Origin: a virus
Length of the DNA stretch: 22,467 nucleotides
Strand: one strand, 5' to 3'
IMG/VR virus record: IMGVR_UViG_3300047094_000329
Location: 1 to 22,467 of that record
Shown here: positions 1-6,933 of the stretch, piece by piece
Layout: each line of letters starts with the position of its first letter
Numbering within the stretch: the stretch's first letter is position 1
Notes under the pieces: generated by a model
What the model was told of the DNA's origin: nothing
The model's database searches: none
The model's input: only the letters and a program-made list of their open reading frames with translations
Position numbers and translations under genes: made by a program

Positions 1-1280
1 GTCGTCAAAATATTAACTATCTTCACCAAATCCTAAAACCATTTACGGAGGATACTTATGGTTGCATTCTTTACCAGGAACAAGTTATGCAGGCATGCGT
101 ACAACTTGGCGGTATGTCCATGTCGGAAGCAGATAAAGTTAGAAAGATCATTGGCAAGAAAAAAGATGCTAAAGAGTTTAATGAGTTCCAGGATCGTTTC
201 ATTAGTGGTGCTAGTAAGTATATCGCCCCTAATGATGCTCTGGATCTTTGGCATGATTTTGAAGCGCATGCTGGGTATTCGTTCAACAAATCCCACGCCG
301 TTGCTTACAGTACTCTCTCGTATTGGACAGCGTGGCTCAAATACCACTACCCGCTAGAGTTTATGTTTGCACTATTAAAAAATGAAAAAGATAAAGATGG
401 AAGAACGGAATATCTTATTGAGGCAAAAAGAATGGGTATCAGCATTAAACTACCTCACATTAACGATTCGGATAAAGATTTTAAAATTGAGGGTAAGGGT
501 ATTCGGTTTGGACTCAGTGCTATTAAGTTCATATCTGACACGATTGCAGAAAGATATATTGCAGCACGGCCTTTTAAGTCTTACAAAGAACTTGAAGAGT
601 TTACATTCACAAAAGGAAACGGAGTAAACTCTCGTGCTCTACAAGCGCTAAGAGTTGTTGGTGCAGCAACCTTCTCTGATCATCCACGCAATGATGATGA
701 GATTAAAGAGCATCTCTATGAATACCTAAACCTTCCAGAATTTAATATTACTATTCCTTCACACTACTATGCATTTATTAGTGATGCAGAAAGTTTTGAA
801 GAAAAAGGATCTTTTATTCTTATGGGCATGATAAAATCAATTAAAAGGGGAACTGGATGGTCGAGAGTTGAAATTTTGGACAAAACTGGGAGCGTCGGTA
901 TATTTGATGATGAAGGTACCGATATTGAGACTGGTCGTACTTATCTTATTCTTGCAAGTGACAATAGGATTGTATCTACAATACCTGTTGATGAGATAAA
1001 AGGATCAGATAAGGCACTCATAAAGTTTTTAAGTTATAAACAACTTCCGTATACAGAAGAAGAAATGTTTGTTGTATCTTTTAAACCAAGAGTTACTAAG
1101 GCTGGTAAAAAAATGGCAACCTTAACCTTAGCAGACATAAGTAGAGACCTTCACACTGTTACAGTTTTCCCAACTGCTTTTCCAAAAGCATATATGAAAA
1201 TTGAAGAAGGCAAAGCATACAAGTTTAGTTTTGGAAAAACAAAAGATGGAACAATAACACTGGAGGATATAAATGCTTGA
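1..1280 (+). CDS. dnaE: DNA polymerase III alpha subunit, C-terminal part (5' truncated)
   Basis: The reading frame is open from base 3 (first full codon cgt), so the gene begins upstream of the window and about 425 C-terminal residues are visible. They match the fingers and C-terminal region of bacterial replicative polymerase: YGCILYQEQVMQ at about residues 19-30, GGMSMSEADKVRKIIGKKK just after, and GYSFNKSHAVAYS at about 91-103, followed by a helix-hairpin-helix-like stretch and a C-terminal OB-fold-like segment (FILMGMIKSIKRGTGWSRVEI). The palm aspartates would lie upstream and cannot be checked. The protein would copy the phage genome in the host cytoplasm. The gene overlaps the MazG-like gene by 8 bases, so the two are probably co-transcribed. 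An ATG at base 87 is internal, not a start: homology to DnaE continues upstream of it. Confidence 0.93.
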   Translation, partial: RQNINYLHQILKPFTEDTYGCILYQEQVMQACVQLGGMSMSEADKVRKIIGKKKDAKEFNEFQDRFISGASKYIAPNDALDLWHDFEAHAGYSFNKSHAVAYSTLSYWTAWLKYHYPLEFMFALLKNEKDKDGRTEYLIEAKRMGISIKLPHINDSDKDFKIEGKGIRFGLSAIKFISDTIAERYIAARPFKSYKELEEFTFTKGNGVNSRALQALRVVGAATFSDHPRNDDEIKEHLYEYLNLPEFNITIPSHYYAFISDAESFEEKGSFILMGMIKSIKRGTGWSRVEILDKTGSVGIFDDEGTDIETGRTYLILASDNRIVSTIPVDEIKGSDKALIKFLSYKQLPYTEEEMFVVSFKPRVTKAGKKMATLTLADISRDLHTVTVFPTAFPKAYMKIEEGKAYKFSFGKTKDGTITLEDINA

Positions 1281-1596
1281 CGATATGGCAGTAGAACTAC
1301 ACAAGAATGCAATTGAAAAAGGTTTTTGGCCTGAGCCAGATGCTGTAGATGATATTTTTGTTGCAAAGCAATGTATGATGATTGTTTCTGAAGTAACTGA
1401 GGTTATGGAAGCAATTCGTAAAGATAAGGGTGAAGAAGAAATCACTAAAGAGTTTGCAGATATTATAATTCGTACACTAGATTTGTATGCTGGAGTGGTA
1501 GAAGCAGGATACACAAGGCTATCACTTGATCATGCGCTAAGAGAAAAGGTAGAGTTTAATAAAACTCGTCCAGAAAAACACGGGGTACGATTTTAA
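1273..1596 (+). CDS. MazG-like nucleotide pyrophosphohydrolase
   Basis: A 107-residue all-alpha NTP pyrophosphohydrolase-like protein. The magnesium-binding pattern ExxE...ExxD is visible as E40/E43 in SEVTEVMEAIR and E60/D63 in EFADIIIRTLD. Members of the MazG/dUTPase-like superfamily hydrolyse nucleoside triphosphates to monophosphates and pyrophosphate. Phage copies have been proposed to clean up nucleotide pools or lower ppGpp, but the substrate here is unknown. The start ATG sits inside the end of the polymerase gene, with GGAGG at 1262-1266 giving a good ribosome binding site. Its stop shares one base with the ATG of the RecA-like gene (TAATG), so it belongs to the replication operon. 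Confidence 0.85.
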   Translation: MLDDMAVELHKNAIEKGFWPEPDAVDDIFVAKQCMMIVSEVTEVMEAIRKDKGEEEITKEFADIIIRTLDLYAGVVEAGYTRLSLDHALREKVEFNKTRPEKHGVRF

Positions 1597-2612
1597 TGTC
1601 AGTAACAATGGAAGAAGTATTAGCACAACTTAACCCTAAGTTGCGTAAGACTATTATGGTTGGGGACTCAGTACCTCCAACAGAATATGCAGCCACACCT
1701 AGTTTTGGTTTGAACCGTGCTTTGGCAGGCGGACTGCCCTATGGCAGGCAAGTGTTGGTTTGGGGTTCAAAGTCCTCTGCAAAGTCCTCTCTATGCCTTC
1801 AGATGATAGGTCTAGCACAGAAGGAAGGAAAGATCTGTGCATGGATTGATGCTGAAATGTCATACGATAAGGTTTGGGCAGAACGCCTTGGCGTAGACTC
1901 TTCTAAACTCATTTACTCACAGGCTCGAACCATTAATGAAATGGTAGATGTTGGAACTAATCTTATTAATGCTGGTGTCGATATTGTTGTTGTTGACTCA
2001 ATTACATCTTTGCTTCCCGCAATTTATTTTGAGAAAGACTCTGATGAACTTAAGCAGTTAGAAAACACTAAGCAGATTGGTGCTGAGTCTCGTGACTTTA
2101 GTAATGCTTGGAAGATGATTAACTATTCTAACAATAAGGTTAAGCCAACGCTATTTGTTCTTATTTCACAATCAAGAAACAATATTAGCGCAATGTATAC
2201 AAGCCAGCAACCAACAGGTGGGCAGGCTACCAAGTTTTATTCGTCAACAGTTATTAAATTGTTCTCATCAGAATCAGATAATCAAGCAATCAAAGGCAAG
2301 ATTAAGATTGGTGATAAGTTGATTGAAGAAAAGGTTGGAAGAAAGATTCGTTGGGAACTGCAGTTCTCTAAGACTTCTCCAGGGTTTCAATCAGGCGAAT
2401 ATGATTTTTATTTTAGAGGGGATGAAGTGGGGATAGATTCTATTGGAGATTTAGTTGACACCGCAGAGTCTGCAGGACTAGTAAATAGAACAGGCGCATG
2501 GTATCAGCTTGAAGATGGGACAAAAGTACAAGGACGTGATGGATTTATTGCTCGTGTAAAAGAAGATCTTAATCTACAGGAATCCTTAAAGAAGAAATTA
2601 TCTGATGGCTGA
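1596..2612 (+). CDS. RecA/UvsX-like recombinase
   Basis: A 338-residue RecA-fold ATPase. The P-loop is at residues 57-65 (GSKSSAKSS), in the position of GPESSGKTT of bacterial RecA. The catalytic glutamate is E87 in IDAEMSYDKVWAERLGV. Walker B is VDIVVVDSIT with D134, and the L2-like region with QSRNN and GGQATKFYSS follows. The protein should pair homologous DNA strands in phage recombination and repair. The P-loop is odd: the usual glycine before the lysine is alanine (A62), and the preceding Pro-Glu is Ser-Lys. It lies in a recombination block with two candidate Holliday junction resolvases and a Cas4-like nuclease. Its 3' end overlaps the next gene by 8 bases. Confidence 0.92.
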   Translation: MSVTMEEVLAQLNPKLRKTIMVGDSVPPTEYAATPSFGLNRALAGGLPYGRQVLVWGSKSSAKSSLCLQMIGLAQKEGKICAWIDAEMSYDKVWAERLGVDSSKLIYSQARTINEMVDVGTNLINAGVDIVVVDSITSLLPAIYFEKDSDELKQLENTKQIGAESRDFSNAWKMINYSNNKVKPTLFVLISQSRNNISAMYTSQQPTGGQATKFYSSTVIKLFSSESDNQAIKGKIKIGDKLIEEKVGRKIRWELQFSKTSPGFQSGEYDFYFRGDEVGIDSIGDLVDTAESAGLVNRTGAWYQLEDGTKVQGRDGFIARVKEDLNLQESLKKKLSDG

Positions 2613-2784
2613 TTTTAAAATATTTCCTGGCAAATTTCCATGTAAAAAGTGTCACGAAGAGGTTTTGTCTTTAAGGTTTTGGCCAGAAAGTGGGGATGCA
2701 ACCTGGATGTGTAGCAGCAAGCATATATCTAAAGTCAATCTTCTACCTCAAAAGAAAAAGAAAGCAGACTTTAAAAGTGAGTGA
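2605..2784 (+). CDS. Small zinc-ribbon-like protein
   Basis: A 59-residue protein beginning MADFKIFPGKFPCKKC. Four possible zinc ligands are C13, C16, C36 and H40, arranged as CxxC then CxxxH, followed by a lysine-rich tail. The ATG lies inside the end of the recA-like gene (8-base overlap), and its own end overlaps the following GTG-started gene by 8 bases, so it fills the interval between them exactly. This strongly suggests a real gene. Function is unknown; such mini zinc ribbons in phage recombination blocks usually bind nucleic acid or partner proteins. Confidence 0.72.
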   Translation: MADFKIFPGKFPCKKCHEEVLSLRFWPESGDATWMCSSKHISKVNLLPQKKKKADFKSE

Positions 2785-3061
2785 AAGATCAGAATCTAAA
2801 AGACTTGGAGCCAAACAGCACAAGAACTCTGGTAGAAATAATACCAAAGGTGATGCCTCATGGAACAATTTTGTTTTAGATTTTAAAGAGTGCTCAAAAT
2901 CTTTTACTTTAAATCAAGATGTATGGGCAAAGGTAGTAACAGATGCTCTAAAGAAAAGTATGGATCCAGCACTTGTTATTGTTTTGGGCGAGGGGACACA
3001 GAAGGTACGACTTGCTATAATTGAATTAGATATGTTAGAACAACTAGTAGAGGGGGAATAA
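2777..3061 (+). CDS. Holliday junction resolvase-like PD-(D/E)xK nuclease
   Basis: Read from the GTG at 2777, the protein is 94 residues. The layout resembles the archaeal Hjc-type resolvase fold: a basic N-terminus with SERSESKRLGAKQHKNSGR, then KGDASWNNFVLDFKEC carrying D26 and D35-x-K37, then SFTLNQDVW and DPALVIVLGE near the end. D26, D35 and K37 would form the metal-binding catalytic centre, with E6 a possible fourth ligand. The role inferred is cutting branched recombination or replication intermediates before packaging. An open frame extends upstream to 2690, but that part runs through the small zinc gene and looks non-coding; the GTG gives the usual short overlap. The family call rests on motif layout and is moderately sure. 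Confidence 0.7.
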   Translation: MSERSESKRLGAKQHKNSGRNNTKGDASWNNFVLDFKECSKSFTLNQDVWAKVVTDALKKSMDPALVIVLGEGTQKVRLAIIELDMLEQLVEGE

Positions 3062-3062
3062 A

Positions 3063-3377
3063 ATGACGGAAACAGGTCCACAGCATACAACATTAGATAT
3101 GGTTAATGGTTTGGCAGAGATTGCCGACTTTATGGAAGATGAAGAGTTAACTACAGCACTCACAATGATTGCTAAGTTAATTATTAAGCCAGATATTCCC
3201 ATGCCAGTTGCAGCAATAGAAATTGTTAGACTTCAGGCAATTGCAGGAAAGTTAGCACTAAAAGCTACTTGGATGGCAAATGTTGATAAAAATAATCGGG
3301 CAAAGAAAAACATATATTACACAGCAGCAGAAGCAGTTAACAACTTGGTATCAGCACTTAAATACATCATGCGCTAA
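3063..3377 (+). CDS. Conserved phage protein of unknown function, helical
   Basis: A 104-residue protein with no motif I can assign. It looks wholly alpha-helical, with an acidic N-terminal third and a C-terminal half resembling small conserved proteins of other actinobacterial and cyanobacterial phages (IVRLQAIAGKLALKATWM and a final LVSALKYIMR). No signal peptide or membrane segment is seen. The start ATG follows the preceding stop by one base and has a strong GAGGGGGAA ribosome binding site just upstream. It is the last gene before a promoter at 3380, so it probably ends the replication-recombination transcript. Confidence 0.8.
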   Translation: MTETGPQHTTLDMVNGLAEIADFMEDEELTTALTMIAKLIIKPDIPMPVAAIEIVRLQAIAGKLALKATWMANVDKNNRAKKNIYYTAAEAVNNLVSALKYIMR

Positions 3378-3379
3378 CC

Positions 3380-3388
3380 TGGTATACT
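3380..3388 (+). promoter_or_regulatory. Extended -10 promoter TGGTATACT
   Basis: The 32-base gap before the Cas4-like gene contains TGGTATACT, an extended -10 (TGN plus TATACT). No clear -35 lies 16-18 bases upstream, as expected when the extended -10 compensates. Transcription would start near 3395, leaving a short leader with AAAGGAA before the ATG at 3410. The identical nine bases recur at 13194-13202. Confidence 0.6.
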
Positions 3389-3409
3389 TATATAAAACAA
3401 AGGAATATA

Positions 3410-4225
3410 ATGACTAAGAATTTATTGCATGAAGTAATGATAAAGAGTGTCTCTAGGAAAAATAACATCCTAGACTCAGATGCCCTAATAGAGAAGATTC
3501 GATCTGGCTATGTTGTCAATCGTGGTCCAAAATTTACAACAAAGAAAACATTTGCTCCATCTACCATTGCATACTCTCATGGAGAATGCCCAAGATATTG
3601 GTATTTGGCATTTGATGGACAAACATTTGAGGATAATGCAGATGCTTATGGTGCTGCTAATATGACTGCGGGAACTCTTTCCCATGCTCGAATTCAGGAT
3701 GCAATGATCGGTGCTGGCATTGTAAAGGTTTATAAAGACGATGAAGGTAATCCAACTACCGAATTTAAAATTCGTTATGATGACCCTCCGATCTTTGGTT
3801 ACGGAGACGTAATGCTTGACTGGGAAGGTGAAGAAATTGTTGGAGAAATTAAAACAATGCTTAATGAGGGATTTGAATATCGCAAGAATTCAATGAAGCC
3901 AAAGACGGGCCACCTTATCCAGTTACTTATTTATATGAAAATTTTAGGAAAAAAGAAGGGCGTTCTTATTTATGAAAATAAAAACAATCACGAACTTCTT
4001 ATCCTTCCAGTAGAAGTTGATGATAACTATCGTCAGTGGATTGAGAATGCTTTTCAGTGGATGCGTGAAGTACGCCAAGCCTGGGTTGACAGAACTCTCC
4101 CAACAAAAAACTATCGTTCTAACTCTAAGATTTGTAAGACTTGTCCAATTCAGAAAGCATGTTCAGATGCTGGAGATGGAACAATTAAGATTAAATCAAT
4201 GGAGAAGTTAGTTGAAACTTTGTAA
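3410..4225 (+). CDS. Cas4-like PD-(D/E)xK exonuclease with iron-sulfur cluster
   Basis: A 271-residue RecB/Cas4-family nuclease. The expected landmarks occur in order: C60 in GECPRYWYLAF, H92 in AGTLSHARIQ, D133 in FGYGDVMLD, E146 and K148 in VGEIKT, the QxxxY motif Q171-Y175, and three C-terminal cysteines C242, C245 and C251 in CKTCPIQKAC. C60 plus the last three would hold a 4Fe-4S cluster; H92, D133, E146 and K148 form the metal site. The family degrades or resects DNA ends. There is no Cas1 or repeat array nearby, so a role in phage recombination rather than CRISPR adaptation is inferred. It starts a new transcript behind the promoter at 3380 and overlaps the next gene by 14 bases. Confidence 0.88.
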   Translation: MTKNLLHEVMIKSVSRKNNILDSDALIEKIRSGYVVNRGPKFTTKKTFAPSTIAYSHGECPRYWYLAFDGQTFEDNADAYGAANMTAGTLSHARIQDAMIGAGIVKVYKDDEGNPTTEFKIRYDDPPIFGYGDVMLDWEGEEIVGEIKTMLNEGFEYRKNSMKPKTGHLIQLLIYMKILGKKKGVLIYENKNNHELLILPVEVDDNYRQWIENAFQWMREVRQAWVDRTLPTKNYRSNSKICKTCPIQKACSDAGDGTIKIKSMEKLVETL

Positions 4226-4502
4226 TAAGTGTGATACATACTTCACGCCAAAAGTGTCTTATCAGATTTACTGCAGTGAAATGTGTAGAGATGATGCTAC
4301 AAGAGAAAAAATTGCAGAGCGGTATCAAATTACTCGTAGACAAAAAAGAGTTGGCAAAATAAGAAAATGCTTAGGTGGTTGTGATGTTGATCTTTCAATC
4401 TACAACGACTCTGGATTTTGCTCTAATTGTAATATTAGCAAAAAGGCAGTAGATAAAATGCTTAAAGAATTGAAAGGGTTTATTGAGTATGAGCAAGAAT
4501 AA
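4212..4502 (+). CDS. Protein with two zinc-finger motifs
   Basis: A 96-residue protein read from a TTG codon, with GGAG at 4201-4204 seven bases upstream. Two four-cysteine clusters are visible: C4, C7, C21, C25 near the N-terminus and C52, C56, C69, C72 in the second half. They are separated by a basic helix rich in Arg and Lys (residues 36-51), which suggests nucleic-acid binding. The gene overlaps the Cas4-like gene by 14 bases and ends just before the RuvC-like gene. Function unknown; an accessory DNA-binding factor for the flanking nucleases is a guess from position. Confidence 0.75.
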   Translation: MKLCNKCDTYFTPKVSYQIYCSEMCRDDATREKIAERYQITRRQKRVGKIRKCLGGCDVDLSIYNDSGFCSNCNISKKAVDKMLKELKGFIEYEQE

Positions 4503-4518
4503 GTGGGGAATAGAAGCA

Positions 4519-5076
4519 ATGCCTAGAAACATCTGTGCTATTGATGCTAGTACTACTAGCCTTGCTTTTGCCATATTTAATACTAAAGAACAGTCTCTTG
4601 GTTCGGTTGGCAAAATTTATTTTGAAGGTAGTAATATATATGAAAAGGTTATGGATGCTGGCCAGAAGGTAAAAGCATTTGTTGATTACTATGGTAGTTT
4701 TGAGTCAATAATAATAGAGCATACTGTATTTATGAATAGTCCCAAGACTGCTGCAGATCTTGCACTAGTTCAAGGGGCTATTCTTGGTGCAGCAGGGCAA
4801 TCTGGAACTAAAATTATAGGTAGAGTTTCTCCAATAACATGGCAAAACTACATTGGAAATAAAAAAATATCTAAAGATGAGCAACTTTTGATTCGTTCTC
4901 AAAACCCTGGTAAATCTGTTTCTTGGTATAAAGCATACGAGAGAATGTTACGCAAGGAAAGAACAATTAAATTTATTAATACTGTTTATGATAGAATAAT
5001 TACAGATAACGATGTTGCAGATGCTTGCGGGATTGGACATTGGGCAATTAAAAATTGGGATAAGGCAACATTATAA
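4519..5076 (+). CDS. RuvC-like Holliday junction resolvase
   Basis: A 185-residue RNase H-fold nuclease. Acidic residues expected for RuvC are present: D9 in ICAIDASTTSLAFAIF, E67 in SIIIEHTVF, and D165/D168 in DNDVADACGIGHWA. The C-terminal DxxD helix is typical of RuvC and its phage relatives. It should cleave four-way junctions made during recombination or replication before DNA packaging. I chose ATG 4519 because GGGGAA at 4505-4510 fits as ribosome binding site and the RuvC fold begins at residue 5. ATG 4489 in the same frame, which would add 10 residues, is the alternative. It shares a TAATG junction with the next gene. Confidence 0.85.
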   Translation: MPRNICAIDASTTSLAFAIFNTKEQSLGSVGKIYFEGSNIYEKVMDAGQKVKAFVDYYGSFESIIIEHTVFMNSPKTAADLALVQGAILGAAGQSGTKIIGRVSPITWQNYIGNKKISKDEQLLIRSQNPGKSVSWYKAYERMLRKERTIKFINTVYDRIITDNDVADACGIGHWAIKNWDKATL

Positions 5077-5252
5077 TGAGTGATAGAGATAGTTTTTCTT
5101 TTAAAGAAGAAGATAAACCAGTTGATTTATTAATTCACACTCTGTCTCCAACCAAATGGTTGTTGCTTGACAGAGAGACTGGTCAAATATATCAAGGAAA
5201 TCCTGGCGGGTTTTGGGATAGACTTGACCCAGTAAACAGGAAAGATACATAA
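5076..5252 (+). CDS. Small protein of unknown function
   Basis: A 58-residue acidic N-terminal/aromatic C-terminal protein beginning MSDRDSFSFKEEDKP and containing WLLLDRETGQIYQGNPGGFW. Its ATG overlaps the stop of the RuvC-like gene (TAATG), and its TAA overlaps the ATG of the following gene in the same way, so it exactly fills the space between two genes. The WLLLDRETGQIYQG stretch looks like a single short beta-hairpin. No known family is recognised and no membrane segment is seen. Confidence 0.7.
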   Translation: MSDRDSFSFKEEDKPVDLLIHTLSPTKWLLLDRETGQIYQGNPGGFWDRLDPVNRKDT

Positions 5253-5896
5253 TGCCAGAGTTAAATGCAAACATACCACCGATAAATTGTTATGTAAGAG
5301 GAAACTATTTACGCAATCATCAAGATAGCCATGATAAATACTTTGAGTGCGTAATCTTTGGCGTTTCAAGTTTAAAATCTAGAAGCCCATTATTTCATAT
5401 CATGATGCCAGATGGTGGCCTTTGGTGGAGACTTCCAATATCTGCTTTTTGCACAGAGCCAGGAATTCCAGAAGTTGATCTTCATAATTTAGTTTTATGG
5501 AATTCTTTTAGTCATCATATTGCTGTAACAAGATTTGAAAATCTAACAAACCTAAGAATGTCTTATATAGATAGAACAAAGACAATGCATAAAGGAACCT
5601 ATTTATTTACATTAGACTGGCATAACCCAGACACAAATGTTTTAGATGATGGATATTCTGAAAGTCCTGCAGACCACAAGTGTGGCCATGTCATACAAAG
5701 AGATGATGGAAATTTTGCAATACAGCCTAACAATAGAGTTAGAATATACGAGCCATCCTTTACCCTTGAAAAAGAATATTTAATTGATAGAATAATTAAT
5801 GAAAGAAAATATGATGTTGAAAATCAAGATAAGTGGATCATGGAAAACTCGGATAGGTTTAACTATGACATTTCTGAAAAAGAAGTTGACAAATAA
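5252..5896 (+). CDS. Conserved phage protein of unknown function
   Basis: A 214-residue soluble protein rich in aromatic residues and histidines (for example PDGGLWWRLPISAFC, LWNSFSHHIAVTRFENL, HKGTYLFTLDWHNPD, HKCGHVIQRDDGNFA). The character is mostly beta-strand with a helical acidic C-terminus. Similar proteins occur, from memory, in cyanophages and other aquatic phages, always without a function. It sits between the RuvC-like gene and small regulators upstream of the terminase. Several His and Cys residues could bind metal, but no family pattern is clear. The start overlaps the previous stop by one base. Confidence 0.82.
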   Translation: MPELNANIPPINCYVRGNYLRNHQDSHDKYFECVIFGVSSLKSRSPLFHIMMPDGGLWWRLPISAFCTEPGIPEVDLHNLVLWNSFSHHIAVTRFENLTNLRMSYIDRTKTMHKGTYLFTLDWHNPDTNVLDDGYSESPADHKCGHVIQRDDGNFAIQPNNRVRIYEPSFTLEKEYLIDRIINERKYDVENQDKWIMENSDRFNYDISEKEVDK

Positions 5897-5900
5897 CAAT

Positions 5901-6056
5901 ATGGCTGCTAAACTATATACATCAGAGATTTTTATGCGTAAGCGGTACCTTATGGATAAAAAAACTCCTGAAGAGATTGCTAAAGAGTGTGCTTGTACAG
6001 TAGAGACTGTATATGTCTATCTTGCTAAGTTTGGACTAAGGAAGTCAAAAAGATGA
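5901..6056 (+). CDS. Small helix-turn-helix protein
   Basis: A 51-residue basic protein starting MAAKLYTSEIFMRKRYLM. Residues 21-47 (TPEEIAKECACTVETVYVYLAKFGLRK) read as a helix-turn-helix: helix EEIAKEC, turn with A-C-T, recognition helix VETVYVYLAKFG. It may bind DNA as a small regulator or as a terminase-associated factor. The open frame continues upstream to 5799 through the previous gene, but the ATG at 5901, four bases past that stop, is the sensible start. The ribosome binding site is weak. Its end overlaps the next ATG (ATGA). Confidence 0.75.
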   Translation: MAAKLYTSEIFMRKRYLMDKKTPEEIAKECACTVETVYVYLAKFGLRKSKR

Positions 6057-6178
6057 ATAAAGCGCAAAAATTTTTAATAGGTTTAGGAATTACTGGTGCT
6101 GTTGGAATAACATATGTTCTTACAGCACTAAAAGGTTTGCCAGAAGCATTTGAGTGGGAGGAAGATGATGAGCAATAA
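6053..6178 (+). CDS. Very small single-pass membrane protein
   Basis: A 41-residue protein, MNKAQKFLIGLGITGAVGITYVLTALKG and an acidic tail ending EEDDEQ. Residues 7-26 form one hydrophobic, glycine-rich helix consistent with a membrane segment. It starts in an ATGA overlap with the helix-turn-helix gene and ends 11 bases inside the DUF3310 gene, so translation is probably coupled on both sides. Function unknown. Confidence 0.65.
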   Translation: MNKAQKFLIGLGITGAVGITYVLTALKGLPEAFEWEEDDEQ

Positions 6179-6410
6179 TTTAAATATTACAGTTGATCAG
6201 GTAAATCATCCACAGCATTATACGACAGACCCTTCTGGCGTTGAGTGTATAGAAATTACTCGTCACCGCAATTTTAACATTGGTAATGCTTTTAAGTACC
6301 TTTGGAGAGCGGGACTTAAAGATGAATCAAAGACCATTCAGGATCTTGAAAAAGCTATTTTTTATATTAAAGATGAAATCAATAGGCTAGAGGGCAAGTA
6401 TGTCAACTGA
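6168..6410 (+). CDS. DUF3310 (SaV-like) nucleotide kinase-type phage protein
   Basis: An 80-residue protein with the DUF3310 signature: VNHPQHYTTDPSGVECIEIT at about residues 12-31, then NIGNAFKYLWRAGLK and a terminal helix DLEKAIFYIKDEI. The domain is frequent in phages and often labelled SaV-like or nucleotide kinase, but no activity is established as far as I know. I take ATG 6168, with GGGAGG at 6156-6161 six bases upstream; ATG 6165 and an upstream TTG at 6150 are possible. It overlaps the tiny membrane protein gene and the small terminase gene. Confidence 0.85.
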   Translation: MSNNLNITVDQVNHPQHYTTDPSGVECIEITRHRNFNIGNAFKYLWRAGLKDESKTIQDLEKAIFYIKDEINRLEGKYVN

Positions 6411-6933
6411 AGAAGAGTTAGTTAAGCATCTTGACGTTATGAATGACGTTGTTGGAGAATATCTAAAAGGTAGTGATCCAACACAAATCTCAAAAGAGTT
6501 AGCAATTCCAAGAGTTCGTGTAGTTGCATACATTGATGAATGGAAAGAAAAAACTTCTAACAACACCGCTATCCGTGCCCGTGCCAAGGATGCACTTGCT
6601 GGTGCTGATGCACACTACAGCAAACTTATTTTAAAATCTTACGAGGTTATTGATGAAGCCTCTATGACTAATAACCTTAGTGCTAAGACTTCGGCAATTA
6701 AGCTTGTTATGGATATTGAATCTAAAAGAATTGATATGCTTCAAAAGGCTGGCCTTCTTGAAAATAAAGAGTTGGCCGAAGAGATGGTTGAGATTGAAAA
6801 ACGACAAGAGGTTCTTGTTGGGATTCTTCGTGATATTGCATCTGAGCATCCAGAAGTCAGAGATATTATTATGAAACGGCTTTCTGCTATTGCAAAAGAA
6901 GGCGAGGTAATTACAGTTGTCCACGATGTTTAA
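6400..6933 (+). CDS. Probable terminase small subunit
   Basis: A 177-residue, mostly helical protein directly upstream of the large terminase gene. Its N-terminal part (VVGEYLKGSDPTQISKELAI then PRVRVVAYIDEW) looks like a helix-turn-helix, and the rest is long amphipathic helices (residues 60-165), a layout typical of DNA-recognising small terminase subunits. The gene overlaps the DUF3310 gene by 11 bases and the large terminase gene by 8 bases. It would recognise the phage genome and hand it to the large subunit. The family call depends mostly on position and fold impression, so it is less sure than the large subunit. Confidence 0.65.
   Translation: MSTEEELVKHLDVMNDVVGEYLKGSDPTQISKELAIPRVRVVAYIDEWKEKTSNNTAIRARAKDALAGADAHYSKLILKSYEVIDEASMTNNLSAKTSAIKLVMDIESKRIDMLQKAGLLENKELAEEMVEIEKRQEVLVGILRDIASEHPEVRDIIMKRLSAIAKEGEVITVVHDV

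Noticed and set aside
2690-2776. Upstream extension of the resolvase-like gene to ATG 2690
   Set aside because: The extra 29 residues overlap the small zinc protein gene almost fully and show no conserved character; GTG 2777 gives the normal short overlap.
3013-3021. TGCTATAAT inside the resolvase-like gene as a promoter
   Set aside because: It fits the extended -10 pattern but is within coding sequence, with no gap or block boundary there; a chance match in AT-rich DNA is likely.
3410-4225. Cas4-like gene as part of a CRISPR system
   Set aside because: No cas1, cas2 or repeat-spacer array in the window; context is phage recombination.
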